A DNA stretch of 15,436 nt from Paenibacillus sp. UBA6285 (GTDB taxonomy: Bacteria > Bacillota > Bacilli > Paenibacillales > Paenibacillaceae): contig DJUJ01000006.1 in the NCBI GenBank assembly GCA_002438345.1, positions 51,685 through 67,120 of the forward strand. Reading direction: 5' to 3'. Below, piece after piece: positions 1 to 7,117 of this stretch (the stretch's first letter is position 1; each line of letters opens with the position of its first letter). The position numbers and the translations under genes were made by a program. The notes beneath the pieces are model-generated. The model did no database searches, had not been told where the DNA came from, and was given only the letters and a program-made list of their open reading frames with translations.

Positions 1-1
1 T

Positions 2-2356
2 CTTACAGGTAGCCGGGATATACCCGTACAGGGAACTCAAGCAGAGGTGACAGACCTTCTAGCCACTGTGAATGAGACAGCCGGAAGCGATGTGCCACAA
101 TCAGAACCTGAGGAAGCGCGGAGTGGACAGCTGGGTCTTGGGCTACGTCTGGAGCCGCCCGGAGATAATGACGAAATCTGGCGATTAACCTTCTGGGCGG
201 AGAACAAGGAAGAAGGGGAATTCTGGATTCCGGCAAAATCGATTTGGAGCAGTAAGGAACGAGAGTTTACGTTATGGGGGAAACGCTATCGCAATATTCA
301 GCAGCAGCTTCTTATAGCGCTGGGTCGAGCAGCGAAAATATCACCAGATATTCAGCGCGCTCTTGCTAAGCCTGCACCTGCGGGAGCGGATTTGGAACCT
401 GAACGTCTTTATTTCTTTTTGAAGGAGACGGTGCAGCAGTTCCGTGAGCGGGGAATAACGGTACAGATGCCATCACGCTGGAGCCGTGAGGGACGCCGCC
501 AGATTGGTATGAAGATGAAAATGCAGCCAGTAGTGAGTGCGATCGATAGTCCTGCACCAGTGGCTCTTGGCATGGAAGAACTGATCTCGTTTCGCATTGA
601 GGCCTCACTTGGGGAAAGTACAATCAGCGAAGAAGAACTGAACGCATTAGTGGAGGCTGGCGTGCCTTTTGTACGTTTCCGGGGAGAATGGATTGAGGTA
701 GATCCTAAAGAAATTCGCCAGGTTCTTAGATATATGAAACGCCATGAAAATGGGGAAATGACTGCAGCCGATTGGATGCGGCTAGAGGCTGAGGATGGCG
801 AGGAGCGGCTCTGGAAAGGGATGCAAGTAACGGGGATGGAAACATCCGGACTATTGTCGTCGCTTATGCGGGGTGACATATTACGTAATCTTCCAGCGCG
901 TCCCGTGCCTGTTGGTCTGCACGGAACCCTGAGACCTTATCAGGAGCGCGGCTATCAATGGCTCTCCGTCCTCAGTGGTCTGGGCTTTGGGGTGTGTCTG
1001 GCTGATGACATGGGTCTCGGTAAGACGGTGCAGGTCATCACCTGTCTGCTGGACCGCGCGTTAAGTGCTCCACCTGAAGAGAAGCAGGAGCCCGTGCTGA
1101 TTCTCTGCCCAACATCGCTTCTAGGTAACTGGCAGCGGGAATTGCAGCGCTTTGCTCCTTCACTTAAGGTTCACATTCATCATGGTGGACGCCGCGTACG
1201 GGGTGACAGTTTTTTAAAACTGGCTGCAAGTCATGATATTGTATTGACGACCTATCACTTAGCGGGTCGTGACAGCGAGGATTTGGCGAATGTTCAGTGG
1301 TCCACTGTGGTGCTGGATGAAGCTCAGTATATTAAGAATCACCGGACGAAACAGGCGCAAAGTGTGATGAAGCTATCAGCGCCGCATCGCATAGCTATGA
1401 CAGGTACTCCGGTTGAGAACAGACTAGGCGAGTTATGGTCTATTTTTCACTTTTTAAACCCGGGCTATTTAGGAACCTATCATTCCTTCCGGCAACGTTA
1501 TGTGTCTGGTGAGGGTGGGGAACGACTGCGGGAATTACATCGCTTGGTGTCACCATTCTTATTGCGACGCCTGAAAAGTGATCCGGATATCTCTAAAGAT
1601 TTACCGGAGAAGCTGGAGCTGAAGTCCTATTGTCCGTTGACGGAAACACAAGCAGCCCTGTATCAGGGTGTCGTGGATGAAATGCTTGGCGTGATCGGAG
1701 AGAGTAGTGGGATGGCTCGAAGAGGACTCGTATTGTCTTCTCTGACGAAGTTGAAGCAGATTTGCAATCACCCTCAGCTATTCCGCAAAGAAGAAGGCCG
1801 GGGCCCGCGAAATGAACAATCCGGTAAAATGGAGGTCATGTTCGAGATTCTCGATAGCATTGCAGAGGTCGGAGAATCTGCGTTGATTTTTACTCAATAT
1901 GTAGCGATGGGTGAGCTCTTGGTTAGCAAGCTGACTAAGCGTTATGGAACAGCGCCACTGTTCTTACATGGCGGAATTCCAAAACGAGAGCGCGACGAGA
2001 TGGTTCATGATTTTCAAGAGGGGAAGGGTCCTTCCTTCTTCGTACTTTCTCTTAAAGCAGGTGGCGTAGGGTTGAACCTTACAAGAGCTAATCATGTTAT
2101 CCATTACGACCGTTGGTGGAATCCGGCAGTTGAGAATCAAGCGACAGACCGGGCATTCCGAATTGGTCAGGATAAGAATGTTCAAGTCCATAAGCTGATT
2201 TGCCAAGGAACGTTGGAAGAACGCATTGATGAATTGATTGAGCGCAAGAAAAGCCTTTCCGAGCAGGTTGTTGGCTCTGGAGAAACATGGTTGACTGAGA
2301 TGTCTAATCATGAGCTGAAAGAGCTTATTGAACTGCAGGATCAGGACTGGATGTAA
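2..2356 (+). CDS. SNF2-family DEAD/DEAH-box helicase (5' end outside window)
   Basis: ATP-dependent SNF2/RapA-like DNA translocase of the large bacterial type. The frame is open from the window edge, and residues before the first possible start (GTG at 47) continue sensibly, so the true N-terminus lies upstream; family members are roughly 1000 aa and about 770-785 aa are present. The first ~290 visible residues match the SNF2-associated domain. The two RecA lobes follow: a Q-motif-like LRPYQERGYQW, Walker A DDMGLGKT near nt 1000-1027, Walker B DEAQ at 1316-1327, motif III MTGTPVENR, then LKQICNHPQLF, motif V LKAGGVGLNLT, and motif VI with the DRAFRIGQ arginines. No catalytic motif is missing. 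The role is inferred to be DNA repair or nucleoid remodelling; substrates of the bacterial family are poorly known. It lies 32 bp before the next gene, so the two are probably cotranscribed. The class is very sure, the biological role is not. Confidence 0.95.
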   Translation, partial: LTGSRDIPVQGTQAEVTDLLATVNETAGSDVPQSEPEEARSGQLGLGLRLEPPGDNDEIWRLTFWAENKEEGEFWIPAKSIWSSKEREFTLWGKRYRNIQQQLLIALGRAAKISPDIQRALAKPAPAGADLEPERLYFFLKETVQQFRERGITVQMPSRWSREGRRQIGMKMKMQPVVSAIDSPAPVALGMEELISFRIEASLGESTISEEELNALVEAGVPFVRFRGEWIEVDPKEIRQVLRYMKRHENGEMTAADWMRLEAEDGEERLWKGMQVTGMETSGLLSSLMRGDILRNLPARPVPVGLHGTLRPYQERGYQWLSVLSGLGFGVCLADDMGLGKTVQVITCLLDRALSAPPEEKQEPVLILCPTSLLGNWQRELQRFAPSLKVHIHHGGRRVRGDSFLKLAASHDIVLTTYHLAGRDSEDLANVQWSTVVLDEAQYIKNHRTKQAQSVMKLSAPHRIAMTGTPVENRLGELWSIFHFLNPGYLGTYHSFRQRYVSGEGGERLRELHRLVSPFLLRRLKSDPDISKDLPEKLELKSYCPLTETQAALYQGVVDEMLGVIGESSGMARRGLVLSSLTKLKQICNHPQLFRKEEGRGPRNEQSGKMEVMFEILDSIAEVGESALIFTQYVAMGELLVSKLTKRYGTAPLFLHGGIPKRERDEMVHDFQEGKGPSFFVLSLKAGGVGLNLTRANHVIHYDRWWNPAVENQATDRAFRIGQDKNVQVHKLICQGTLEERIDELIERKKSLSEQVVGSGETWLTEMSNHELKELIELQDQDWM

Positions 2357-2388
2357 GAAAGACATGAGTTTTACGGAGGGATCAAACA

Positions 2389-3198
2389 ATGAGTGAACTG
2401 TTAGAGATGCGGCTGGAAGTTGTGCCTGGACTAGTAAAAGCGGCATGGACGGCGCTACCTGGGAAAGTGACGGGAGGGTCACGGTCAAAGGGTGAATGGA
2501 ACGCCGGCGCTCCTGCTGCTGCTCAGGAACAACGAGCGGATCGACCTCTCTCTCTTAAGGTTCCGGTATGGCATGCTGCCCGTAGAAAAGAAATATTGCG
2601 ACGTCTTGCACTAAGTCCGGGAGAAGTATTTGCCTTGCTGCAAGGGCGTTTGACGGGCGGGCTGGCAGAACTTGAGCTTCTGCCTACAGATACAGAGTTG
2701 GAGCAAGGCCTCTTCGAGGGAGAAGGAGTGGAGAACAAGGTGGAGACTCTGAAGCTTATTAAAGAACGCCTTGCTGAAGAGCCACTGCTGGCACTTTCTC
2801 TGAGAGGGTTTACTAAAGGAGAGCTCTTGGACGGAATTTTTGCCCTTTGGGCTGAAGGAGATATAGCTGCCGACGAATCTGAAACAGAGGCAGAGGACGC
2901 TCCAGTTAGTGATCTTTCTACGGAATTGGCTCGGCTTGAGCGCAAGGGGCCAGCTATTTCCTCTGGAGAATGGCTAGCAGAAGCGGCTGCTGAAGGTTCA
3001 CTCCATCAGCCGGGGCCACAGTTCCATGAGATCGCGGCCAGACCGTTTCCTTCACCGGTGGTAGTAGTTGCGGTAACAGAAGACTGGGGGACGTTGCTGC
3101 CTCAGACGCCCAAAGCCATTGAGGGATTAACTTTGATTATGCAGCGTGTAGCAGAAGCTGCTGCACGTCGGGCGAATAAGGGCCTGATTAAGCACTAG
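2389..3198 (+). CDS. SWIM-domain-like protein lacking the zinc ligands, partner of the SNF2 gene
   Basis: A 269-aa acidic soluble protein with no signal peptide or membrane segment. The ATG follows GGAGGG (2374-2379) at good spacing, 32 bp after the helicase. I recognise no domain outright, but the order of segments resembles the SWIM zinc-finger proteins usually paired with bacterial SNF2 helicases: EVVPGLVKAAW near the N-terminus (compare the PGxVxAxV segment), then LSPGEVFALLQGRLTGGLAE (compare the LLxGxxPxE segment), then ERLAEEPLLALSLRGFTKGELL (compare ERFDxDPFLLxxLRGRxREELL). Between the last two, where the family has CxC...CxH, the gene has no Cys or His at all (residues about 108-122). 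It also lacks the N-terminal third of the family. The reading is a degenerate or truncated SWIM protein; this comes from remembered family consensus, not an alignment. The gene ends 12 bp before a terminator. Confidence 0.75.
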   Translation: MSELLEMRLEVVPGLVKAAWTALPGKVTGGSRSKGEWNAGAPAAAQEQRADRPLSLKVPVWHAARRKEILRRLALSPGEVFALLQGRLTGGLAELELLPTDTELEQGLFEGEGVENKVETLKLIKERLAEEPLLALSLRGFTKGELLDGIFALWAEGDIAADESETEAEDAPVSDLSTELARLERKGPAISSGEWLAEAAAEGSLHQPGPQFHEIAARPFPSPVVVVAVTEDWGTLLPQTPKAIEGLTLIMQRVAEAAARRANKGLIKH

Positions 3199-3209
3199 TT
3201 GGAAATACG

Positions 3210-3263
3210 AAAGAGGCTGTCTCAAAAGTAGTGAGTGCTACTCTTGAGACAGCCTCTTTTTTT
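3210..3263 (+). terminator. Rho-independent terminator after the SNF2 operon
   Basis: A perfect 16-bp inverted repeat, AAAGAGGCTGTCTCAA (3210-3225) with TTGAGACAGCCTCTTT (3244-3259), closes an 18-nt loop and runs into a T tract. It starts 12 bp after the stop of the SWIM-like gene and ends the SNF2 transcript. The 5' side begins with only a short A run, so it would work mainly on the plus strand. Confidence 0.93.
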
Positions 3264-3275
3264 GAGAGAGTAATT

Positions 3276-3466
3276 GGGGAAAAACTCCCTGTAAATAGCC
3301 GATAAATGCTTTTAATGATTAGAATCAGGGAATTCCTCCCTAAAAATCGGGGTAATATCTATATTTTCCAACAAATCAGTTGAATTATAGGGAGATATTC
3401 CCTAATTATCTAACAGAGCTTCTGGTTAGTTATTCTAATGCTGCCCAATGGAGGGAGATTCCCCCT
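3276..3466. repeat. Cluster of four 15-bp GGGA/TCCCT palindromic elements
   Basis: Four short imperfect palindromes of the same form lie in one cluster: GGGGAAAAACTCCCT (3276-3290), AGGGAATTCCTCCCT (3327-3341), AGGGAGATATTCCCT (3389-3403) and AGGGAGATTCCCCCT (3452-3466). Starts are 51, 62 and 63 bp apart and the flanks are AT-rich. The fourth is inside the 3' end of the alarmone synthetase gene. The pattern is seen directly; that it is a dispersed genomic repeat family, rather than a local accident, is inference. Confidence 0.5.
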
Positions 3467-4169
3467 CTGAAAGTTCTAGAATCTCGCGGCGTAGACGTAG
3501 CATTTTCTGATCCAATTCATCAGCGGCGCGTGCGGCTTCTTTCAGTTCATCGGCGACATGCGAAGGGAGCTGCTTATCAAATTTATAATACAGAATATGT
3601 TCCATGCTTGCCCAAAAGTCCATAGCTAGGGTGCGTAGCTGTATCTCAGCTTTTACCCAGCGTGTTCCTTCCAGCAGGACGAGTGGGATACCCACTATAA
3701 GATGAAGGCTTTGATACCCGTTTGGCTTGGGATGAGCTATATAATCTTTAATCTCTAGTACGCGGATGTCTTCGCGTGTACTAAGATGATCTACTAAACG
3801 GTAAATATCTTTAACAAAGGCACATACAATCCGCATTCCAGCAATATCGTGAATGTATTGTTCCATATTCTCCAAGCTGAAACCGTAGCCTTTACGCTCC
3901 ATCTTTTGAAGAATGCTCTTCGGCTCTTTGATCCGGCATTTGACATGTTCGATGGGACTGAAGCCGTCTCGAGACTGCCATTCCGTCTTGATCACATCGA
4001 TTTTATTCTGAAGATCATTTAACGCGTGGCGATAGAGTGCCGGCAGAGCCTCGAACTCGTTTACCAGTTTGGCGAAATCCTCGCTGCTGTTGCCTTGCCA
4101 CTGTTGCAGATCCTTTACGTGTACCTGTAACTGATTAAGCGTAAGCTGTGTGCTCTCATGTTCTTCCAC
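3435..4169 (-). CDS. relP: Small alarmone synthetase, RelP/YwaC (SAS2) type
   Basis: Predicted to transfer pyrophosphate from ATP to GDP or GTP, making (p)ppGpp in the cytoplasm. It is a single-domain synthetase with no hydrolase or regulatory domains. Family segments in order: SPIEHVKCRIKEPKSIL, the DIAGMRI core, KDYIAHPKPNGYQSLHL (the G-loop region and substrate-binding Tyr), VKAEIQLRT, then AMDFWASMEH. The combination HDIAGxRI...PKPNGYxSLHL and the C-terminal DELKEAA...LDQKML resemble B. subtilis YwaC (RelP, SasA) more than YjbM (RelQ). I chose GTG at 4169 (244 aa): it has GGGAGAG (plus-strand CTCTCCC, 4175-4181) 5 nt upstream, while an ATG at 4244 has no binding site and lies upstream of the likely promoter. 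The last ~15 residues run beyond the usual YwaC end and are partly encoded by a palindromic repeat element. Confidence 0.92.
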   Translation of the reverse strand: MEEHESTQLTLNQLQVHVKDLQQWQGNSSEDFAKLVNEFEALPALYRHALNDLQNKIDVIKTEWQSRDGFSPIEHVKCRIKEPKSILQKMERKGYGFSLENMEQYIHDIAGMRIVCAFVKDIYRLVDHLSTREDIRVLEIKDYIAHPKPNGYQSLHLIVGIPLVLLEGTRWVKAEIQLRTLAMDFWASMEHILYYKFDKQLPSHVADELKEAARAADELDQKMLRLRREILELSEGESPSIGQH

Positions 4170-4206
4170 TGAAACTCTCCCGATTTCGTTATTTGTGATT
4201 AATTCT

Positions 4207-4236
4207 ATTTTAACCGATGTAGAACCACTGACGCAA
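4207..4236 (-). promoter_or_regulatory. Candidate sigma-A promoter of relP
   Basis: Read on the minus strand: TTGCGT (4236-4231), an 18-nt spacer, TAAAAT (4212-4207). It would start transcription around 4200, about 30 nt before the GTG start, leaving room for the ribosome binding site. I found no clear extracytoplasmic-sigma motif of the TGAAAC/CGTC type, although B. subtilis ywaC is known to be induced by such factors. Confidence 0.4.
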
Positions 4237-4372
4237 AATAACATTCAAAATCAGGAAATATAATCCATAAGTGTAAGAGTGGAGTGGTATAAATCAATTA
4301 GTATGGATTTTATAGGAACATTCTCTTCTAAATCGCGTATTAAAGCACATTAATGAATCTATTCGATACATT

Positions 4373-4381
4373 TGGTATGAT
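4373..4381 (+). promoter_or_regulatory. Candidate extended -10 promoter of the zinc-ribbon/xpt operon
   Basis: TGGTATGAT fits an extended -10 element (TGn plus TATGAT at 4376-4381). No good -35 is visible at 17 nt; TTAATG at 4350-4355 is too far. It sits 34 nt before the first gene of the operon, whose ATG at 4416 follows GGGAGG (4403-4408). Confidence 0.45.
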
Positions 4382-4415
4382 GGAATCACGTATCGCTTGA
4401 GAGGGAGGAACTGTA

Positions 4416-5201
4416 ATGAGTTTTATCAAAAAAATTAAAGATAGCGCGAGCCGGGTCACCGAAAAAGCACAGAACTCAGTAGAGATCGGCAAGCTGAACG
4501 GGCTTATTTCCGATGTTGAACGTGAGATGGAAGTTGAATTTACGAAAATGGGCAGACTTTTTTATGAAGGGTATCGCTCAAAGGATATGTCGGTAGCTGA
4601 AGGTAAAATGGTGGAGCTTTCACGTAACTGTTCTAAGCTTCAGGAGAAAATCGAAGTCCTACGTACACGAATTGCTGAGCTGAAAAATGAGCGGCTATGT
4701 TCTTGTGGTCATATCGTGGCGCTTGATGCAAACTTTTGCCCGAAATGTGGAAGAAAGCTTGAAGAGTTGACTACTTCAAGGAAGATACCTTCTACGCCGG
4801 TATTCGTTCAATCTGTGAACGAGGATGAAGAAGAGGATCAATATTATGGGGCAGATGAGCTTACGGATGAAGAGAAGCAGCTTGCGATGAAGCTCCACCC
4901 GCAGAGTGTGGTATATGCTGAAGTTCTGCATTCGGATGACGAGCTGCCACTCGAAGAATATAAGGGGACCGAGCAAGATATTGAGCGGGAACGTAGACAA
5001 GCCGAACAGCTGGAACGTGAAAGAAGAAGACAACTTGAACTTGATCGTCGCTTCGGGGAATGGCACAAAAATGAACATCAGGAGGAATCTGCGGTCACCG
5101 AGGACAATGGTGTGCGAGATATGATCCAGTGTCAAATCTGTCGGAATGAATTACCTAAGGGCTCCTTATGGTGTCCCCGTTGTGGATCAGAGCAAATATA
5201 G
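4416..5201 (+). CDS. Coiled-coil protein with two zinc ribbons, function unknown
   Basis: 261 aa, with no signal peptide or membrane segment. Residues 1-92 are charged and predicted largely helical/coiled-coil (MSFIKKIKDSASRVTEKAQN at the start, then repeated E/K/L heptad-like stretches). A first zinc ribbon follows, with C95/C97 and C108/C111 (FCPKCG). The middle, about 120-225, is very acidic and then rich in E/R/Q (RERRQAEQLERERRRQLEL), probably a long single helix. A second ribbon closes the protein with C239/C242 and C253/C256 (CQICRNEL...WCPRCG). Paired ribbons at the two ends of a helical rod suggest a scaffold or nucleic-acid/protein adaptor, but that is inference. It is the first gene of an operon, 33 bp before the TrmB gene. 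I do not recognise a named family beyond zinc-ribbon proteins. Confidence 0.85.
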   Translation: MSFIKKIKDSASRVTEKAQNSVEIGKLNGLISDVEREMEVEFTKMGRLFYEGYRSKDMSVAEGKMVELSRNCSKLQEKIEVLRTRIAELKNERLCSCGHIVALDANFCPKCGRKLEELTTSRKIPSTPVFVQSVNEDEEEDQYYGADELTDEEKQLAMKLHPQSVVYAEVLHSDDELPLEEYKGTEQDIERERRQAEQLERERRRQLELDRRFGEWHKNEHQEESAVTEDNGVRDMIQCQICRNELPKGSLWCPRCGSEQI

Positions 5202-5234
5202 TACAGATATCAGTCAGCTTAGGGGGACAACAAG

Positions 5235-6053
5235 ATGGAACAGCTGCTGCTGCATCTGCGCAATCTGGGCTTCACGGAGATGGAGTCCAAAATTATGGTA
5301 GAGCTTGCGACTAAAGGTCAGGCTTCTGGATATGAGGTTGCCAAACAGCTCGGAGTTTCAAGATCGAATGTGTATGCAGCGCTTCAACGCCTTACGCAGC
5401 AGGGATATGTACGATGTGGCGAAGGAGAACCTGCGCGGTACAGTGTTCTTAATCCAGAGGAGCTTGCGACTATGATTTCGGGACGGGTTCAAGCTTCGCT
5501 GGCCTATATGGAAAGTGAGATGCCTCGCGGAGGACCTGTTAGCCCTTCTTTTTATAATGTGGAAGGCGATCGCAATGTAATGGGGGCTCTGATTCGCCAG
5601 CTTAATATGGCAGAGCAGGAGATCGTAGTTGATGTGTGGCGCGAGGAGGCCTCGCTTTTGCGGAGTGAGCTTGAACAGGCTGAGCTGCGTCGAGTTAGAC
5701 TGTTATGGGCTTTTGATGGTGGTAATGCTGCTCCAGCCTCTTTTCCGGTATGGCCACCTCTTGGAAGAGATTCGCAGCGCAAGGGTGGGCGGAAGTTCTC
5801 ATTCGTGATCGATAGGCGCTGGTGTATGCTCGGGATGCGCTATGAAGATGGATCAGCACAAGCGGTCGTAACTGAGCACCCGGTGTTAGTAGAACTGCTA
5901 TTGAATCATTTTTCGCAGGAAATGGTACTGTTCGAGTTGGAGCAGGATATGGGCGCAGAACTTACAGAACGTTATGGTGAACGTTACAGCAAAATTCACA
6001 GCAAATATGTGATGCATGATCAGGGCGATGATGGGGAAGAACAGGCGCAGTAG
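5235..6053 (+). CDS. TrmB-family transcriptional regulator
   Basis: 272-aa cytoplasmic DNA-binding protein. Residues 1-80 form the TrmB winged helix-turn-helix: LGFTEMESKIMVEL, then ASGYEVAKQLGVSRSNVYAA (recognition helix SRSNVYAALQRL), then the wing QGYVRCGEGEPARYSVLNPEEL. After a short helical linker (90-105) comes a TrmB-type effector domain beginning YNVEGDRNVMGALIRQLNMA and continuing EIVVDVWREE, of the kind that in archaeal TrmB binds sugars. The ligand cannot be told from sequence. AGGGGG (5221-5226) gives a good site for the ATG. Sitting inside the operon, it could control its own operon including xpt; no operator palindrome is evident to me. Confidence 0.88.
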   Translation: MEQLLLHLRNLGFTEMESKIMVELATKGQASGYEVAKQLGVSRSNVYAALQRLTQQGYVRCGEGEPARYSVLNPEELATMISGRVQASLAYMESEMPRGGPVSPSFYNVEGDRNVMGALIRQLNMAEQEIVVDVWREEASLLRSELEQAELRRVRLLWAFDGGNAAPASFPVWPPLGRDSQRKGGRKFSFVIDRRWCMLGMRYEDGSAQAVVTEHPVLVELLLNHFSQEMVLFELEQDMGAELTERYGERYSKIHSKYVMHDQGDDGEEQAQ

Positions 6054-6075
6054 CTATTATAGGGAGGTGAGAAGC

Positions 6076-6378
6076 ATGGAATGTATCGTTCATTTTGAAG
6101 TGGTGCATGAGGATGGTCCTAAGAAATTACGTGGACTGCTGTTTCTGGATAAGGGAGCGAGTCCTGGAGAAGCAGAACTTGTTGAAATGTTCAAGGACAT
6201 GAAATTTAACGTGAGATTGGAAGACCGCGAGAAATTAATCTTTAAGCCGGTAAATCCGGGCGATTTCTTGGAGATTCGAATTACGAGTTATGATAACGGT
6301 CAGGAAAAGAGCAAAGATGATCATAATTTAAAATCTATCGTTGGAAATTTATTGCCACAGAAGCCGACAGGAATATAG
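6076..6378 (+). CDS. Small protein of unknown function (100 aa)
   Basis: I do not recognise this protein. The start is set by an excellent AGGGAGGTGA (6061-6070) 5 nt before ATG 6076; an in-frame ATG at 6016 overlaps the TrmB gene and has no such site. The sequence alternates hydrophobic and polar residues ([45 protein letters not shown]), suggesting a small beta-rich fold, with a charged, probably flexible C-terminal tail. There are no Cys pairs, signal peptide or membrane segment. It lies 22 bp after the TrmB gene and 43 bp before xpt in the same direction, so it should share their transcript. Confidence 0.8.
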   Translation: MECIVHFEVVHEDGPKKLRGLLFLDKGASPGEAELVEMFKDMKFNVRLEDREKLIFKPVNPGDFLEIRITSYDNGQEKSKDDHNLKSIVGNLLPQKPTGI

Positions 6379-6421
6379 GTGTGGGGAGAAAGGATTCATT
6401 GATGGGAGAAGGAGGAGCACA

Positions 6422-7015
6422 ATGGAGCTGTTGAGACAAAAGGTGTTAAAAGAAGGTATTGTACTCGGGCAAGGCGTGCTCAAGGTGGATTCTTTTCTGA
6501 ATCATCAGATGGACCCCTTCCTAATGCGTGAGGTTGGCCGTGATTTTCCCCGCCGTTTCGCGGGCGAAGAGGTTACGAAGGTACTAACTATTGAATCTTC
6601 GGGAATTGCTCCGGGGATTATGACGGCATTAGAGCTGGAGGTTCCGCTGATTTTTGCCCGCAAGCAGAAATCATTGACGCTGACAGAGGATATTTATGTA
6701 GAACAGGTATACTCCTTCACGAAGAAAGAAACGAATGAAATTACCGTTTCTAAGAAGTTCATTGCTCCCGGAGAGCGGGTGCTGATTGTCGATGATTTCT
6801 TGGCGAATGGTGAAGCCGCCTTCGGACTTGCTCGAATTGTTGAGCAGGCAGGGGGAAGTGTGGTTGGAATTGGTATTGTGATCGAAAAAGCATTCCAGCC
6901 GGGGAATCGGTTACTGCAGGAAGCTGGTTACCGGGTAGAATCGCTCGTGCGAATCGCTTCTCTAGAAGACGGAAGAATTTCTTTCGTGGAAGAAGAGGAA
7001 GAGTTGCTTAGCTGA
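6422..7015 (+). CDS. xpt: Xanthine phosphoribosyltransferase
   Basis: Converts xanthine plus PRPP to XMP, a cytoplasmic purine-salvage step leading to GMP. At 197 aa it is close to the B. subtilis Xpt (194 aa) and matches it along its length: [50 protein letters not shown], the PRPP-binding [13 protein letters not shown] (residues 120-132), [13 protein letters not shown], and [15 protein letters not shown]. The ATG has GAAGGAGG (6408-6415) upstream; a longer in-frame start at 6341 lies inside the previous gene. Unlike B. subtilis xpt-pbuX, no xanthine permease follows and no purine riboswitch precedes it. It ends the operon and is followed by a terminator. Confidence 0.95.
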   Translation: MELLRQKVLKEGIVLGQGVLKVDSFLNHQMDPFLMREVGRDFPRRFAGEEVTKVLTIESSGIAPGIMTALELEVPLIFARKQKSLTLTEDIYVEQVYSFTKKETNEITVSKKFIAPGERVLIVDDFLANGEAAFGLARIVEQAGGSVVGIGIVIEKAFQPGNRLLQEAGYRVESLVRIASLEDGRISFVEEEEELLS

Positions 7016-7049
7016 GACTCTTGCGCATAAATTCGAATAGAACACAGTA

Positions 7050-7093
7050 AAACAGCAAGAGACAGGATTTTAGCCTGTCTCTTGCTGTTTTTT
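7050..7093 (+). terminator. Rho-independent terminator after xpt, possibly bidirectional
   Basis: A perfect 16-bp stem, AACAGCAAGAGACAGG (7051-7066) with CCTGTCTCTTGCTGTT (7074-7089), encloses a 7-nt loop and is followed by TTTT. The stem is also preceded by AAAA, so the minus strand has a short T tail. It sits between the convergent xpt and lipid kinase genes and may serve both. Confidence 0.93.
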
Positions 7094-7117
7094 GTATGTG
7101 GTATGCACGGGTATGGC

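Noticed and set aside
3380..3625. 81-aa plus-strand frame overlapping the relP 3' end
   Set aside because: It is antisense to a clear gene over most of its length, has no ribosome binding site, and its start lies in the palindromic repeat cluster.
6016..6075. Longer N-terminus for the 100-aa protein
   Set aside because: The extension overlaps the TrmB gene and lacks a binding site, while ATG 6076 has a near-perfect one.
6341..6421. Longer N-terminus for Xpt
   Set aside because: It overlaps the preceding gene and does not resemble Xpt proteins, which begin like the ATG 6422 product.
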